DNA from: Bacillus sp. S3 | Lineage (GTDB): Bacteria > Bacillota > Bacilli > Bacillales > Cytobacillaceae | Assembly: GCF_005154805.1 (NCBI RefSeq) | Contig: NZ_CP039727.1 | Location: 369,501-433,500, forward strand | DNA length: 64,000 bases | Reading direction: 5' to 3' | In this document: positions 1-9,162 of the stretch, one piece after another | Numbering within the stretch: the first letter of the stretch is position 1 | Layout of the letters: each line of letters begins with the position of its first letter | Position numbers and translations under genes: made by a program | Notes under the pieces: generated by a model | Databases searched by the model: none | What the model saw: the letters and a program-made list of their open reading frames with translations, nothing else | What the model was told of the DNA's origin: nothing

Positions 1-50
1 CTATGGAAATAGTAAGTTAATAACACGCTTGTGTTTAGGGAGGTAAAAAA

Positions 51-881
51 ATGAAATGGAAAGGTAGACGGGAAAGCTCAAACGTTGAAGACAGAAGAGG
101 CATGGGTGGCAAAACGGTGATGGGGGGCGGCATTGGCGGGATTATTATTATTCTCCTCTTTACGCTCCTCGGTGGTGACCCTGGTGATTTAATCAATAAC
201 ATGACAACGAATAATGGCTCAGATACAAACACTCCCTACCAGGAATCAGCTCAGGAAAAGGAGCTGGCTGACTTTGTATCGGTCGTCCTTGCTGATACTG
301 AGGATGTATGGTCAGATGAATTCAAGAAAAGAGGTCTGGAATACGAAAATCCTAAGCTCGTTTTATACAGCGGCAGTGTTCAGTCGGCCTGTGGATCGGC
401 GAGTTCAGCAGTGGGGCCGTTTTATTGTCCAGGGGATCACAAGCTTTACATTGACTTAAGTTTTTATGAGGAGCTAAAGCAAAAATTCCAGGCACCCGGC
501 GACTTTGCGATGGCCTATGTCATCGCCCATGAGGTCGGACACCATGTTCAGACCCTCTTGCATACAGGGGAGCAGGCTCCGGCAGCCCAAAGGAAGTCCA
601 ACGAGTATTCAGTCAGGTTTGAATTGCAGGCTGACTATTTGGCCGGTGTCTGGGCCCACTATGCCCAAGGGAAGGGCTACCTTGAAAAAGGGGATTTAGA
701 TGAGGCGCTCAATGCCGCAAATGCAGTCGGTGATGACAATATCCAGAAAAAAGCACAGGGCTATGTGGTTCCGGAAAGCTTTACCCATGGAACTTCTGCA
801 CAGCGGAAGCGTTGGTTTTATAAAGGATTCGAGAATGGCACCATCGAGGGCGGAGACACCTTTAAAGCCGCTAATCTATAA
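51..881 (+). CDS. Neutral zinc metallopeptidase, membrane anchored (YpfJ-type)
   Basis: A 276-residue protein of the putative neutral zinc metallopeptidase family (Pfam Zn_peptidase type). The zinc-binding signature HEVGHH lies near residue 162, in the segment IAHEVGHHVQTLLH, with a later Glu in ELQADYLAGVW as the likely third ligand. One hydrophobic, glycine-rich membrane segment spans about residues 23-42, and the N-terminus has the KGRRESSNVEDRRG start typical of this family, so the catalytic domain should face outside. The ATG follows a good AGGAGG-like site (GGGAGG). The substrate is unknown. It is monocistronic, with its own terminator downstream. Confidence 0.85.
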   Translation: MKWKGRRESSNVEDRRGMGGKTVMGGGIGGIIIILLFTLLGGDPGDLINNMTTNNGSDTNTPYQESAQEKELADFVSVVLADTEDVWSDEFKKRGLEYENPKLVLYSGSVQSACGSASSAVGPFYCPGDHKLYIDLSFYEELKQKFQAPGDFAMAYVIAHEVGHHVQTLLHTGEQAPAAQRKSNEYSVRFELQADYLAGVWAHYAQGKGYLEKGDLDEALNAANAVGDDNIQKKAQGYVVPESFTHGTSAQRKRWFYKGFENGTIEGGDTFKAANL

Positions 882-892
882 ATGATTGAATA

Positions 893-945
893 GGAGAGGA
901 TGAATCTGAATGGCGGCAGCTAATCAAATTCATCCTCTCTTTTCA
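893..945 (+). terminator. Rho-independent terminator after the metallopeptidase gene
   Basis: An 11-bp perfect stem pairs AGAGGATGAAT (895-905) with ATTCATCCTCT (928-938) and is followed by a short T-rich stretch. The remaining bases up to 1140 form an AT-rich intergenic region in which no further gene is seen. Confidence 0.75.
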
Positions 946-1140
946 TTCTGCAAAATTACCGCAATAAACTTATGACATCCGCTGGATATTAATTGGAAAT
1001 TCTTTTTTCCCCTATATATTCCATGTTCCGCTATTTTCGAATAATATGTGACTCATTTAACAGGAATTTTCCAAAAAAATGTAGAATTAATAGATAGAAT
1101 GCCGTAAAACGGTTTTACTGCCGCTAGAGGAGGAATTCCA

Positions 1141-2097
1141 TTGACACAAGAACAAATGAATCCCACGATAGAAAGAATCATCGCAAACATTGAAAAAGTG
1201 ATGATTGGAAAAAGAAATGTGGCTGAATTGAGCCTTGTTGCACTAATGGCTGGAGGCCACGTGCTGTTAGAAGACGTACCAGGTGTGGGGAAAACGATGA
1301 TGGTCCGGGCACTTGCGAAATCGGTTAATGCCAATTTCCGCAGAATTCAATTTACCCCGGACCTGCTGCCATCCGATGTCACAGGCGTCTCCATTTATAA
1401 TCCGAAAGAGTTGGAATTTCAATTCCGCCCGGGTCCTTTAATGGGGAACATTATTCTCGCCGATGAAATCAACCGAACCTCGCCGAAGACTCAGTCTGCC
1501 CTTTTAGAGGGGATGGAGGAGGCCAGCGTCACGATTGACGGCGTGACTCATAAACTGAACAAACCTTTTTTCGTGATGGCGACGCAGAATCCGATCGAAT
1601 ATGAAGGCACCTATCCGCTTCCGGAAGCGCAGCTCGATCGCTTTTTATTAAAAATGAAAATGGGTTATCCGGACTTGCAGGAAGAGATTGAAGTCCTTAA
1701 TCGTGCGCAAAAGGTGCCGCCAATCGAGGATCTTGCGCCGGTCGTAGACCTTGAAGGCTTGCTCGCACTGCAGCAGGATATTAAAGAGGTATTTGTGGAC
1801 GATACCATTAAACGCTATATTGTTGATATTGTGAACCGGACCAGGGGCCACGGCAGTGTGTACCTAGGCGCAAGCCCAAGGGGTTCAATTGCCTTAATGA
1901 AGGCAGCTCAAGCATATGCATATATGTACGGGCGTGATTATGTCCTGCCGGATGATATTCAGTATTTAGCGCCATTTGTGCTATCCCATCGGATTATTTT
2001 AAAATCTGAAGCAAAATTTGAAGGGATTTCAGCGGAAGAAGTAGTAAACAGGGTGGTTGCGAGGGTTCCGGTACCAGTTAGAAGGTTAGTGAAATAA
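1141..2097 (+). CDS. yeaC: MoxR-family AAA+ ATPase
   Basis: A 318-residue MoxR-type AAA+ ATPase. The Walker A motif GVGKT is near residue 49, the Walker B-like DEINRTSPKTQ near residue 110, and the sensor-1 segment is ATQNPIEYEGTYPLPEAQLDRF. Family members act as chaperone-like ATPases, usually with a DUF58/VWA partner, and such a gene follows directly here. The start is TTG at 1141, 7 nt after AGGAGG; no better start is visible. It is the first gene of a three-gene operon (yeaC-yeaD-yebA order as in B. subtilis). The specific substrate is unknown. Confidence 0.9.
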   Translation: MTQEQMNPTIERIIANIEKVMIGKRNVAELSLVALMAGGHVLLEDVPGVGKTMMVRALAKSVNANFRRIQFTPDLLPSDVTGVSIYNPKELEFQFRPGPLMGNIILADEINRTSPKTQSALLEGMEEASVTIDGVTHKLNKPFFVMATQNPIEYEGTYPLPEAQLDRFLLKMKMGYPDLQEEIEVLNRAQKVPPIEDLAPVVDLEGLLALQQDIKEVFVDDTIKRYIVDIVNRTRGHGSVYLGASPRGSIALMKAAQAYAYMYGRDYVLPDDIQYLAPFVLSHRIILKSEAKFEGISAEEVVNRVVARVPVPVRRLVK

Positions 2098-2098
2098 C

Positions 2099-3316
2099 AT
2101 GAAAAAACGCTGGATTCCGTTTAAAAAAGGCTGGAAGTTGATCCTGCTCGTTTTTCTCATCCTTCTCACGTTCTCCTATGCCATGTTTCAAGGGGGATTT
2201 GTCAGCTGGTTTTTATTTTATAGCTTTCTGCCGTTTGCCATTTATTGCGTCGCGCTTTCCTTTTATTCTTTAAATGAGTTTGAAGTTACTCGGGTTTTAT
2301 TAAAAGCGGACTATAATGCAGGAGAGGCTTTCAGGGTAACTGTCTCAATCAAGCGTTCAAAGGCGTTTCCGTTATTCTACTTGCTAATAGAAGATCATTT
2401 AGGTGATGCAATGAAATATGCCCCGCAGCAAAAGAAAGCAAAGGCACTTCTTCTGCCCGGTTTTAAAAAAGAAGTCGATTATGAATATATCATTGACCAA
2501 CTGCCGCGCGGGGAACACTTTTTCACATCGTTTTCGTTAAAAATCGGCGATCCACTTGGATTATTTGAAAAAGAAAAAATCGTCAAAGCACCAGGGAAAA
2601 TCGTTGTGTACCCCGCCTATTCAGAGCTTTTATACCGGCCGTTTGAAAATCAATTTGATCAAGGGTTAACAGCGTCGAGGGAACGGGTGCAGCGCGATAC
2701 AACCATGGCGGTAGGTGTCCGGGATTATCAGCCGGGGGACCGGTTTTCCTGGATTAACTGGAAAGCGTCCGCAAAGCGCAACGAAATTATGACAAAGGAA
2801 TTCGAGCAGCGGCAATCCCATGATGTGTTTGTTGTCATGGATTGTGTGCCTGATAAGCACTTTGAAGCAGTCGTTTCCTATACTGCGTCGTTATTACATG
2901 CGATTTTGAGGAAAGGTGCCCAGACGGGACTGTTAACGATCAGCAGCGAACGTGCATCCTTTCCGATTCGAGGCGGGGAACTGCACTTACGGCAGCTCTT
3001 TTATCATCTCGCAAAAATTGAAGCAAAAGGCTTGCGGTCGTTTGAAAAGGTGTTAGAGACAGACGGGCTTTTTATTCAACAAACAGTCTCCTTTATGCTT
3101 GTCACGGCGCAATTAACGAAACCGGTGATCGAAAAGGCAAGTTTTCTAGGAAAGAGAAAAGGCTCTATTACCGTTTTCCTTATAAAAGGTCAAAAGGAAT
3201 CTCAGACGGAAACGGAGCGTTCCCTTGTCACAATCGCAAATGCCCGGGGTGTTCGAGTCGTCATGGTTCATGAGGGCGATTTTAAAGCATCCTTTTCGGA
3301 GGTGATGGGTCGATGA
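2099..3316 (+). CDS. yeaD: DUF58 domain-containing protein
   Basis: A 405-residue protein with two N-terminal membrane segments (about residues 13-32 and 36-55) followed by a soluble region with the DUF58 hallmark RDYQPGDRFSWINWKASA near residues 206-223. DUF58 proteins are partners of MoxR ATPases and may carry a degenerate VWA fold. It starts 1 nt after the yeaC stop and its stop overlaps the next start, so the genes are probably translationally coupled. Its molecular role has not been established. Confidence 0.88.
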   Translation: MKKRWIPFKKGWKLILLVFLILLTFSYAMFQGGFVSWFLFYSFLPFAIYCVALSFYSLNEFEVTRVLLKADYNAGEAFRVTVSIKRSKAFPLFYLLIEDHLGDAMKYAPQQKKAKALLLPGFKKEVDYEYIIDQLPRGEHFFTSFSLKIGDPLGLFEKEKIVKAPGKIVVYPAYSELLYRPFENQFDQGLTASRERVQRDTTMAVGVRDYQPGDRFSWINWKASAKRNEIMTKEFEQRQSHDVFVVMDCVPDKHFEAVVSYTASLLHAILRKGAQTGLLTISSERASFPIRGGELHLRQLFYHLAKIEAKGLRSFEKVLETDGLFIQQTVSFMLVTAQLTKPVIEKASFLGKRKGSITVFLIKGQKESQTETERSLVTIANARGVRVVMVHEGDFKASFSEVMGR

Positions 3317-5529
3317 TGAAAAGGGATTTTTCCTCGTTTCTACTATACGGACTTAGCTTTCTTCTGTTATGGGAATGGCTGCGGCCAATTGAAAAATTAA
3401 CAAATACGGATAATATTGAAACGTTTATTGCCTTTATGCTAATCACCTTCGTCATGTCCTATTTTCATCTAAAGGGGATTTGGAAAGGTAGTATTAAGTT
3501 AGTATTTATCTTATTTTCTATTAATCGTTTCTATTATGAGCAAGGATTCTTTCATCTTAAATGGTTGAAGTCATTCCTTTTGGATGTGGCTGATAATATA
3601 GGTATGCTTACGGGCAGGCAGTGGAACGACTTATCTAATGAATTTCGAACGCTGTTGTTTTTTATCCTGCTTTGGTTAATGGTGTATTTAATTGATTATT
3701 GGCTCCTTAATCGCAAGCAGATCTTTATCTTTTTCTTTATGACCTTGATTTATATTACGGTCTTGGACACGTTTACGCCATATAGTGCAAAAGCAGCGAT
3801 CGTGCGGACGGTTGCGGCGGGATTTGCTGTGATGGGAATGCTGACCTTTTACCGGATCATCCAGAAAGAAAACGTAACCGTTGATTCATCATTTATTCGA
3901 AAATGGATGGTTCCGCTGGCAGGGATGCTGGCCGTTAGTGTGGTGGCGGGAATGGCCGCGCCTAAGGCTGCTCCGATTTGGCCGGATCCTGTTCCCTATC
4001 TTACCGCAAATAACAATAAAGCTGACGGAGAAGGCAGTGGTTCCGGACCGCATCGAATCGGCTACGGTACCAATGATGGTGCACTTGGCGGACCGTTTAT
4101 CAGTGACAACAACCCGGTTTTTAAATATGAAGCGAGCGGAAAAAGTTATTGGAAGATGGAGACTAAGGATACTTATACCGGAAAGGGATGGTTTGCTTCC
4201 GGCTCATCTCCCATCTCCTATCTGAAGGAAGAGCTTGTCCCTGTGTATTCGATTCCTGACTCAGTTGAAACGATTAAGGAATCTGCTTCTGTCAACGTCC
4301 ATAATAATTATCGCTATCATTTTATTATGTACCCGGCAGGGATCCAGAAAATCACGGACATACAGCCAACTGATCCAAATGGAAATCGCTTCATGGTGGA
4401 TACGACTAATGAGAGGATCAGCTATTATGATGAAGAACTAGAGCCGGTTGTTCCCCGTAATTTTACGGTAGACTTTGTCCGTCCAAAATATAAAGTCCAG
4501 GACCTGCAGCGGACAACAAGTGTGGACCCGTCAACCTTCTTTTACCAGAAGTATACGCATTTGCCGGAAGAATTACCGCAAAGAATCAGAGAATTAGCGG
4601 AAGAGATAACCGCTGAAAAATCAAATTGGTTTGACAAGGCGAAAGCCGTGGAAAGCTATTTTTCCAATTCAGGCTTTACGTACGACCAAAAAAATGTCGC
4701 GGTGCCTGGCACCAATGATGATTATGTTGACCAATTTTTATTTGACACAAAACGGGGCTATTGCGATAATTTTTCCACTTCGATGGCCGTTATGTTAAGG
4801 ACGCTGGGGATTCCTACTCGCTGGGTAAAAGGGTATACGGGCGGGGATTTTCTAGAATACAGCAAAGATAACACTTCGAAACAATATTATGAAGTGACCA
4901 ACAATAATGCCCACTCATGGGTAGAGGTCTTTTTCCCAAATCAAGGCTGGGTGCCGTTTGAGCCAACAAAGGGTTTTACCAATGAGATTTTAATCAATTA
5001 TGAAGCAACGGAAGGCTCGGGAACTACCAACCAGCAAACAATCCCGCCGCCTGTGAAAAAGCCTCAGAAGAATGAACTGGAAGAACCTAAAACTGTGGAG
5101 AAACAAGACAAGTCCTTTGATCTGAAAGCGATTTGGGAACAAGCAAAATTGACAGCAGAAAACAATTGGAAAAAGGCTGTTCTCATTCTCATCATCCTAA
5201 CAGTAATAGCAGCAGTTGTTTATCGAATCCGCGGCAAGTGGCTTCCGTATGGCGTATTGCTCGTTTACAAATTTAAGAAAAAGGATGAAAGTATCGCTGC
5301 AGCGTATATGGTTTTATTGAATCAGCTTGAACGTTATGGGATCAAGCGGAAGGAAAACCAAACGCTGAGGAATTATGCCCGTTATGTTGATATGTTCTTT
5401 TCAACGCGGGAAATGACACGGCTGACACACTTTTATGAACAATATACGTACCATCAAAACCTGCCAAAGGGAACTTGGAAAGAGTCGCATGAATTATGGG
5501 AAAATTTAATCAAAAAGACAATTGCTTGA
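3313..5529 (+). CDS. yebA: Transglutaminase-like membrane protein (TgpA type)
   Basis: A 738-residue membrane protein. Several N-terminal transmembrane segments (about residues 1-215) are followed by a large extracytoplasmic region with a transglutaminase-like core: Cys484 in GYCDNFSTSM, His534 in NNAHSWVEVFF, and a third site in WVPFEPTKGF, where Glu sits at the usual acidic position. One more membrane helix (about residues 621-640) and a cytoplasmic DUF4129-like tail follow. Whether it acts as a protease or a transamidase is unknown. The ATG overlaps the yeaD stop (ATGA). Confidence 0.88.
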   Translation: MMKRDFSSFLLYGLSFLLLWEWLRPIEKLTNTDNIETFIAFMLITFVMSYFHLKGIWKGSIKLVFILFSINRFYYEQGFFHLKWLKSFLLDVADNIGMLTGRQWNDLSNEFRTLLFFILLWLMVYLIDYWLLNRKQIFIFFFMTLIYITVLDTFTPYSAKAAIVRTVAAGFAVMGMLTFYRIIQKENVTVDSSFIRKWMVPLAGMLAVSVVAGMAAPKAAPIWPDPVPYLTANNNKADGEGSGSGPHRIGYGTNDGALGGPFISDNNPVFKYEASGKSYWKMETKDTYTGKGWFASGSSPISYLKEELVPVYSIPDSVETIKESASVNVHNNYRYHFIMYPAGIQKITDIQPTDPNGNRFMVDTTNERISYYDEELEPVVPRNFTVDFVRPKYKVQDLQRTTSVDPSTFFYQKYTHLPEELPQRIRELAEEITAEKSNWFDKAKAVESYFSNSGFTYDQKNVAVPGTNDDYVDQFLFDTKRGYCDNFSTSMAVMLRTLGIPTRWVKGYTGGDFLEYSKDNTSKQYYEVTNNNAHSWVEVFFPNQGWVPFEPTKGFTNEILINYEATEGSGTTNQQTIPPPVKKPQKNELEEPKTVEKQDKSFDLKAIWEQAKLTAENNWKKAVLILIILTVIAAVVYRIRGKWLPYGVLLVYKFKKKDESIAAAYMVLLNQLERYGIKRKENQTLRNYARYVDMFFSTREMTRLTHFYEQYTYHQNLPKGTWKESHELWENLIKKTIA

Positions 5530-5574
5530 CCGGAAAAACAACCTATTGATACAATATGAACTAAATTCTTTGTC

Positions 5575-5604
5575 TTGCTATAGTGTCCATCAGCGCGCTA
5601 TAGC
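5575..5604 (+). promoter_or_regulatory. Candidate promoter of guaA
   Basis: A weak sigma-A-like pair, TTGCTA (5575-5580) and TATAGC (5599-5604) with 18 nt spacing, would start transcription about 15 nt before the guanine riboswitch. The same bases form the inverted repeat GCTATAG...CTATAGC. Only the spacing and position support it. Confidence 0.35.
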
Positions 5605-5626
5605 TTTTCTAAATATTTGTTCGTTT

Positions 5627-5795
5627 CCTTCATATATCCTCGAAAATAGGGTTCGAGAGTCTCTACCGGGTCACCACTGTAATGGCCTGACTATGAAGGC
5701 AGAATTTTTCTGTCAGTTATTTTGTGAGATAACTAGAATTCTGCCTTCCTGATATTTGTTGGGGGGAGAATTCTATTTTTTTTTTTATTTTTTTC
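5627..5795 (+). ncRNA. Guanine riboswitch with terminator, guaA leader
   Basis: Purine riboswitch aptamer with P1 5627-5634/5692-5699, P2 5639-5644/5652-5657 and P3 5667-5673/5683-5689. The specificity base equivalent to xpt C74 is C5691, so guanine is the expected ligand. A complete OFF switch is visible: an antiterminator stem 5696-5706/5737-5747 shares bases with P1, and a terminator stem 5735-5748/5761-5774 followed by a long T tract shares bases with the antiterminator. Ligand binding would hold P1, break the antiterminator and stop transcription. Oddities: L2 is AATAGGG rather than AATATGG, J2/3 reads GTCTCTA instead of GTTTCTA, and L3 has 9 nt rather than 7. Confidence 0.88.
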
Positions 5796-5843
5796 ATTTG
5801 TTGTAAAAGCTAGTACTAACTTATAAAAAATGAGGTGGCTGCT

Positions 5844-7382
5844 TTGACGGAAAAGCATGATATGATCGTTGTTTTAGATTTTGGAAGTCAATATAATCAG
5901 TTAATTACCCGCCGGATTCGCGAGTTCGGTGTGTATAGCGAACTGCATCCGCATACGATTACGGCTGAGGAAATTCGCAAAATGAATCCGAAGGGAATCA
6001 TTTTCTCTGGAGGTCCGAACAGTGTGTATGATGAAAATTCATTCCGCTGTGATGAAGCGATTTTTGATATGGGTCTGCCGATTCTCGGAATTTGCTACGG
6101 AATGCAGTTAATGACTGTCCATTTTAATGGAAAGGTTGAAAAGGCACAGCACCGTGAGTATGGCAAAGCAATGATATCAGTCGAGTCGGAATCTGCCCTT
6201 TTTACAGGCCTGCCTGCGGAACAGACCGTATGGATGAGCCACGGGGACCTGGTTGTTGAGCCTCCTGAAGGGTTCTCCGTTAATGGCACAAGCCCATCTT
6301 GTCCGATTTCAGCGATGAGTGATGAAGAACGTAATCTTTATGCAGTACAATTCCACCCTGAAGTGCGTCATTCTGTTTATGGAAATGAGCTCTTAAAGAA
6401 TTTTGTTTTCAATGTTTGCGGCGCTAGCGGCAATTGGTCAATGGAAAACTTTATTGAAATGGAAATGGCGAAAATTCGCGAGACAGTCGGTGATAAAAAG
6501 GTTCTTTGTGCCTTGAGCGGCGGAGTGGACTCTTCCGTTGTTGCTGTTCTCATCCATAAAGCAATTGGTGATCAGTTAACTTGTATTTTCGTTGATCACG
6601 GCCTGCTTCGGAAAAATGAAGCGGATAGTGTGATGAAGACTTTCTCTGAAGGGTTCCATATGAATGTGATCAAAGTGGACGCGAAGGATCGTTTCTTATC
6701 GAAGCTCGAAGGGGTTTCCGATCCGGAGAAAAAGCGGAAAATTATTGGGAACGAGTTTATCTATGTATTTGATGATGAGGCAACTAAGCTCGAAGGAATT
6801 GAGTTTTTAGCCCAAGGAACGCTGTACACGGATATTATTGAAAGCGGCACAGCAACAGCACAAACGATAAAGTCACATCACAATGTTGGCGGACTGCCGG
6901 AAGATATGCAATTTAAATTGATTGAACCACTAAATACTTTGTTCAAAGATGAGGTTCGCGCACTTGGTACAGAGCTTGGCATTCCGGATGATATCGTTTG
7001 GAGACAGCCATTCCCTGGACCTGGTTTAGGTATCCGCGTCCTTGGTGCAATCTCTGAAGATAAGTTGGAGATTGTTCGTGAATCAGATTGGATTCTTCGT
7101 GAAGAAATTAAAAAGGCCGGTCTTGACCGTGAAATTTGGCAATACTTCACCGTACTTCCAGACATTCGCAGTGTCGGTGTGATGGGGGATACAAGAACCT
7201 ATGATTATACAATTGGAATTCGGGCGGTCACCTCGATTGATGGGATGACTTCCGACTGGGCACGGATTCCGTGGGATGTACTTGAAGTCATCTCGACACG
7301 GCTTGTAAACGAGGTTGCACATGTCAATCGGGTTGTCTATGACATTACCTCTAAACCACCTGCAACGATTGAATGGGAATAA
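5844..7382 (+). CDS. guaA: GMP synthase (glutamine-hydrolysing)
   Basis: GMP synthetase converts XMP to GMP using glutamine and ATP. The N-terminal class I glutamine amidotransferase domain has Cys84 in GICYGMQ and the HPEV motif in QFHPEVRHS. The ATP pyrophosphatase domain has the PP-loop LSGGVDSS, and the C-terminal dimerisation domain ends in KPPATIEWE as in B. subtilis GuaA. I prefer the TTG at 5844, 5 nt after the site GAGGTGG, giving 512 residues; the in-frame GTG at 5835 lies inside that site. Control is by the guanine riboswitch just upstream, consistent with end-product feedback. Confidence 0.97.
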   Translation: MTEKHDMIVVLDFGSQYNQLITRRIREFGVYSELHPHTITAEEIRKMNPKGIIFSGGPNSVYDENSFRCDEAIFDMGLPILGICYGMQLMTVHFNGKVEKAQHREYGKAMISVESESALFTGLPAEQTVWMSHGDLVVEPPEGFSVNGTSPSCPISAMSDEERNLYAVQFHPEVRHSVYGNELLKNFVFNVCGASGNWSMENFIEMEMAKIRETVGDKKVLCALSGGVDSSVVAVLIHKAIGDQLTCIFVDHGLLRKNEADSVMKTFSEGFHMNVIKVDAKDRFLSKLEGVSDPEKKRKIIGNEFIYVFDDEATKLEGIEFLAQGTLYTDIIESGTATAQTIKSHHNVGGLPEDMQFKLIEPLNTLFKDEVRALGTELGIPDDIVWRQPFPGPGLGIRVLGAISEDKLEIVRESDWILREEIKKAGLDREIWQYFTVLPDIRSVGVMGDTRTYDYTIGIRAVTSIDGMTSDWARIPWDVLEVISTRLVNEVAHVNRVVYDITSKPPATIEWE

Positions 7383-7390
7383 TAAACAGT

Positions 7391-7436
7391 AAAATACGAA
7401 CGATGTTAATTTTTTTCTATAACATCGTTCGTATTT
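7391..7436 (+). promoter_or_regulatory. Inverted PurBox pair (PurR operator) for pbuG
   Basis: CGAAC at 7397-7401, preceded by an A-rich run, and the inverted GTTCG at 7427-7431, followed by a T-rich run, match the PurBox core in divergent arrangement. The 25-nt gap and the 9-nt distance to the -35 box nearly reproduce the purE operator (24 nt and 9 nt). PurR control of pbuG is known in B. subtilis; here it is inferred. Confidence 0.6.
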
Positions 7437-7440
7437 TTTG
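7391..7440 (+). terminator. Terminator after guaA
   Basis: A 17-bp perfect stem joins 7392-7408 to 7420-7436 and runs into T6. The two arms carry the PurR-box core CGAAC/GTTCG, so the same DNA may double as an operator for pbuG (separate entry). Confidence 0.9.
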
Positions 7441-7469
7441 TTTACAAGTTGGATTCTTCCTGTTAAACT
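7441..7469 (+). promoter_or_regulatory. Candidate sigma-A promoter of pbuG
   Basis: TTTACA (7441-7446) and TAAACT (7464-7469) are 17 nt apart, 9 nt beyond the PurBox pair and about 30 nt before the riboswitch. Confidence 0.5.
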
Positions 7470-7497
7470 AAAAAATGTGTTAAGGAACTTATATAAT

Positions 7498-7666
7498 TGC
7501 ATCGTATAATATTGGGAATATGGCCCAAAAGTTTCTACCGAGCTACCGTAAATGGCTTGACTACGAGGCAGTGTTTTGAATAGTGAGGCAGTCTTTTTCC
7601 TCTTTTTATTTATTGCACATGCCTAAAGTCAGACGCTCCGGTAGAGTATACCAGAGCGGTTTTTTG
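7498..7666 (+). ncRNA. Guanine riboswitch with terminator, pbuG leader
   Basis: Canonical purine aptamer: P1 7498-7506/7562-7570, L2 AATATGG, J2/3 GTTTCTA, L3 CCGTAAA, and C7561 at the ligand-pairing position (guanine). The expression platform ends with the hairpin CGCTC-C-GGTA / TACC-A-GAGCG (7634-7658), then a T run. A direct repeat GAGGCAGT (7565-7572 and 7585-7592) lies between aptamer and terminator and may take part in the alternative fold. Confidence 0.93.
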
Positions 7667-7701
7667 CATAATAAAGAAAAGATTTATAGGGGGAAATGAA
7701 A

Positions 7702-9030
7702 GTGCAAAAGTACTTTGAGTTTGAGAAGCATGGAACGAATTATCGCAGAGAAATTATCGGTGGATTTACCACTTTCTTAGCAATGGCTTATATACTGGTA
7801 GTTAACCCATTAACATTATCACTGGCGGCAGTTAAGGACTTCCCGGATGCCTTACGCATGGATTATGGTGCTGTATTCGTCGCTACTGCTTTAGCATCTG
7901 CAATTGGCTCGATCATTATGGGGCTGATTGGGAAATATCCAATGGCATTGGCGCCGGGAATGGGATTGAATGCCTTTTTTGCTTTCACGGTTGTGTTAGG
8001 CAGCGGAATTCCGTGGCAGCATGCACTGGGTGCCGTATTGATTTCCGGTGTGTTTTTCTTCTTACTGACATTAACAGGACTTCGTGAAAAAATTATCAAT
8101 GCGATTCCCATTGATTTAAAGCATGCAGTCGGTGCAGGGATTGGCTTATTTATTACCTTTGTTGGTTTACAAAGTGCACAGATCATTGTCAATAATGATG
8201 CCACACTTGTTGGACTTGGAGATTTAACGGCAGGTGGTCCACTGCTTGCGATTTTTGGAATTATCGTCACTGTCATTATGATGACACGTGGCATTAAAGG
8301 TGCTGTTTTTTACGGAATGATGTTGACGGCTATTGTCGGCATGATTTTTGGCGAAATAAAAATGCCGCATCAAGTAGTCGGGCAGGTACCTAGTATAGCA
8401 CCAACCTTTGGGGCTGCATTTTCCGCTTTTGGCGAGAGTTCATTTTATACAACAACGATGCTTGGAATTATCTTAACGTTTTTGTTTGTTGATTTCTTCG
8501 ATAATGCAGGGACGTTGGTTGCGGTTGCCAGCCAAGCAGGTCTAATGAAGGATAACAAGCTTCCGCGTGCAGGACGGGCACTCATTTCTGATTCCGTTGC
8601 TACTAGTGTTGGGGCTGTTCTTGGAACATCGACAACTACTTCTTTCGTTGAGTCAACAGCGGGGGTTGCGGCAGGTGCTAGAACAGGATTTGCATCATTG
8701 GTAACTGCTGCATTATTTATTTTATCATTGTTTTTCTTTCCGTTATTATCAGTCATTACGGCACCCGTTACCACACCGGCATTGGTCATTGTGGGGGTAT
8801 TGATGGTTACATCCTTAGGTAAAATTGATTGGAAACGGTTTGAAATTGCTGTTCCGGCCTTTTTAACAATGATCACGATGCCGCTTACTTATAGTATTGC
8901 GACAGGGATTGCCATGGGTTTCATCTTTTACCCGATTACCATGATCGTTAAGGGGCGGACAAAAGAAATTCACCCAATTATGTATTTCTTCTTTGTTATT
9001 TTTGTCCTATATTTCATCTTCTTAAAATAG
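7702..9030 (+). CDS. pbuG: Guanine/hypoxanthine permease
   Basis: A 442-residue purine permease of the NCS2/AzgA-like family, taking up hypoxanthine and guanine across the membrane. The signature regions GGFTTFLAMAYILVVNP, APGMGLNAFFAF, FLFVDFFDNAGTLVAVA and LGTSTTTSFVES match B. subtilis PbuG along the whole length, with about 12-14 membrane segments. I choose the GTG at 7702, 8 nt from AGGGGG, giving MQKYFEFEKHGTNYR as in the homologue; the ATG at 7696 sits only 2 nt from that site. Control by both guanine riboswitch and PurR is suggested by the leader. Confidence 0.95.
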   Translation: MQKYFEFEKHGTNYRREIIGGFTTFLAMAYILVVNPLTLSLAAVKDFPDALRMDYGAVFVATALASAIGSIIMGLIGKYPMALAPGMGLNAFFAFTVVLGSGIPWQHALGAVLISGVFFFLLTLTGLREKIINAIPIDLKHAVGAGIGLFITFVGLQSAQIIVNNDATLVGLGDLTAGGPLLAIFGIIVTVIMMTRGIKGAVFYGMMLTAIVGMIFGEIKMPHQVVGQVPSIAPTFGAAFSAFGESSFYTTTMLGIILTFLFVDFFDNAGTLVAVASQAGLMKDNKLPRAGRALISDSVATSVGAVLGTSTTTSFVESTAGVAAGARTGFASLVTAALFILSLFFFPLLSVITAPVTTPALVIVGVLMVTSLGKIDWKRFEIAVPAFLTMITMPLTYSIATGIAMGFIFYPITMIVKGRTKEIHPIMYFFFVIFVLYFIFLK

Positions 9031-9038
9031 TACGAAAG

Positions 9039-9072
9039 GGAACTGCAGATGGGCTGCAGTTCCTATTTTTTA
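9039..9072 (+). terminator. Terminator after pbuG
   Basis: A 10-bp stem pairs GGAACTGCAG (9039-9048) with CTGCAGTTCC (9054-9063) and is followed by a T-rich tail. Confidence 0.88.
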
Positions 9073-9162
9073 TTTTTGTAAACGACAAGATTTTACAAAT
9101 TTCGCTATAGCGCTTCTGTATGATGTGGGTGTAGGTAGATAATGGAAATAGGGAGTGGTTAT

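Noticed and set aside
5522..5752. 76-codon open frame after yebA
   Set aside because: It runs across the guaA promoter and the guanine riboswitch; no ribosome-binding site or family likeness.
7083..7502. 139-codon reverse frame over the guaA 3' end and terminator
   Set aside because: Antisense to a conserved gene and crosses the terminator; no support.
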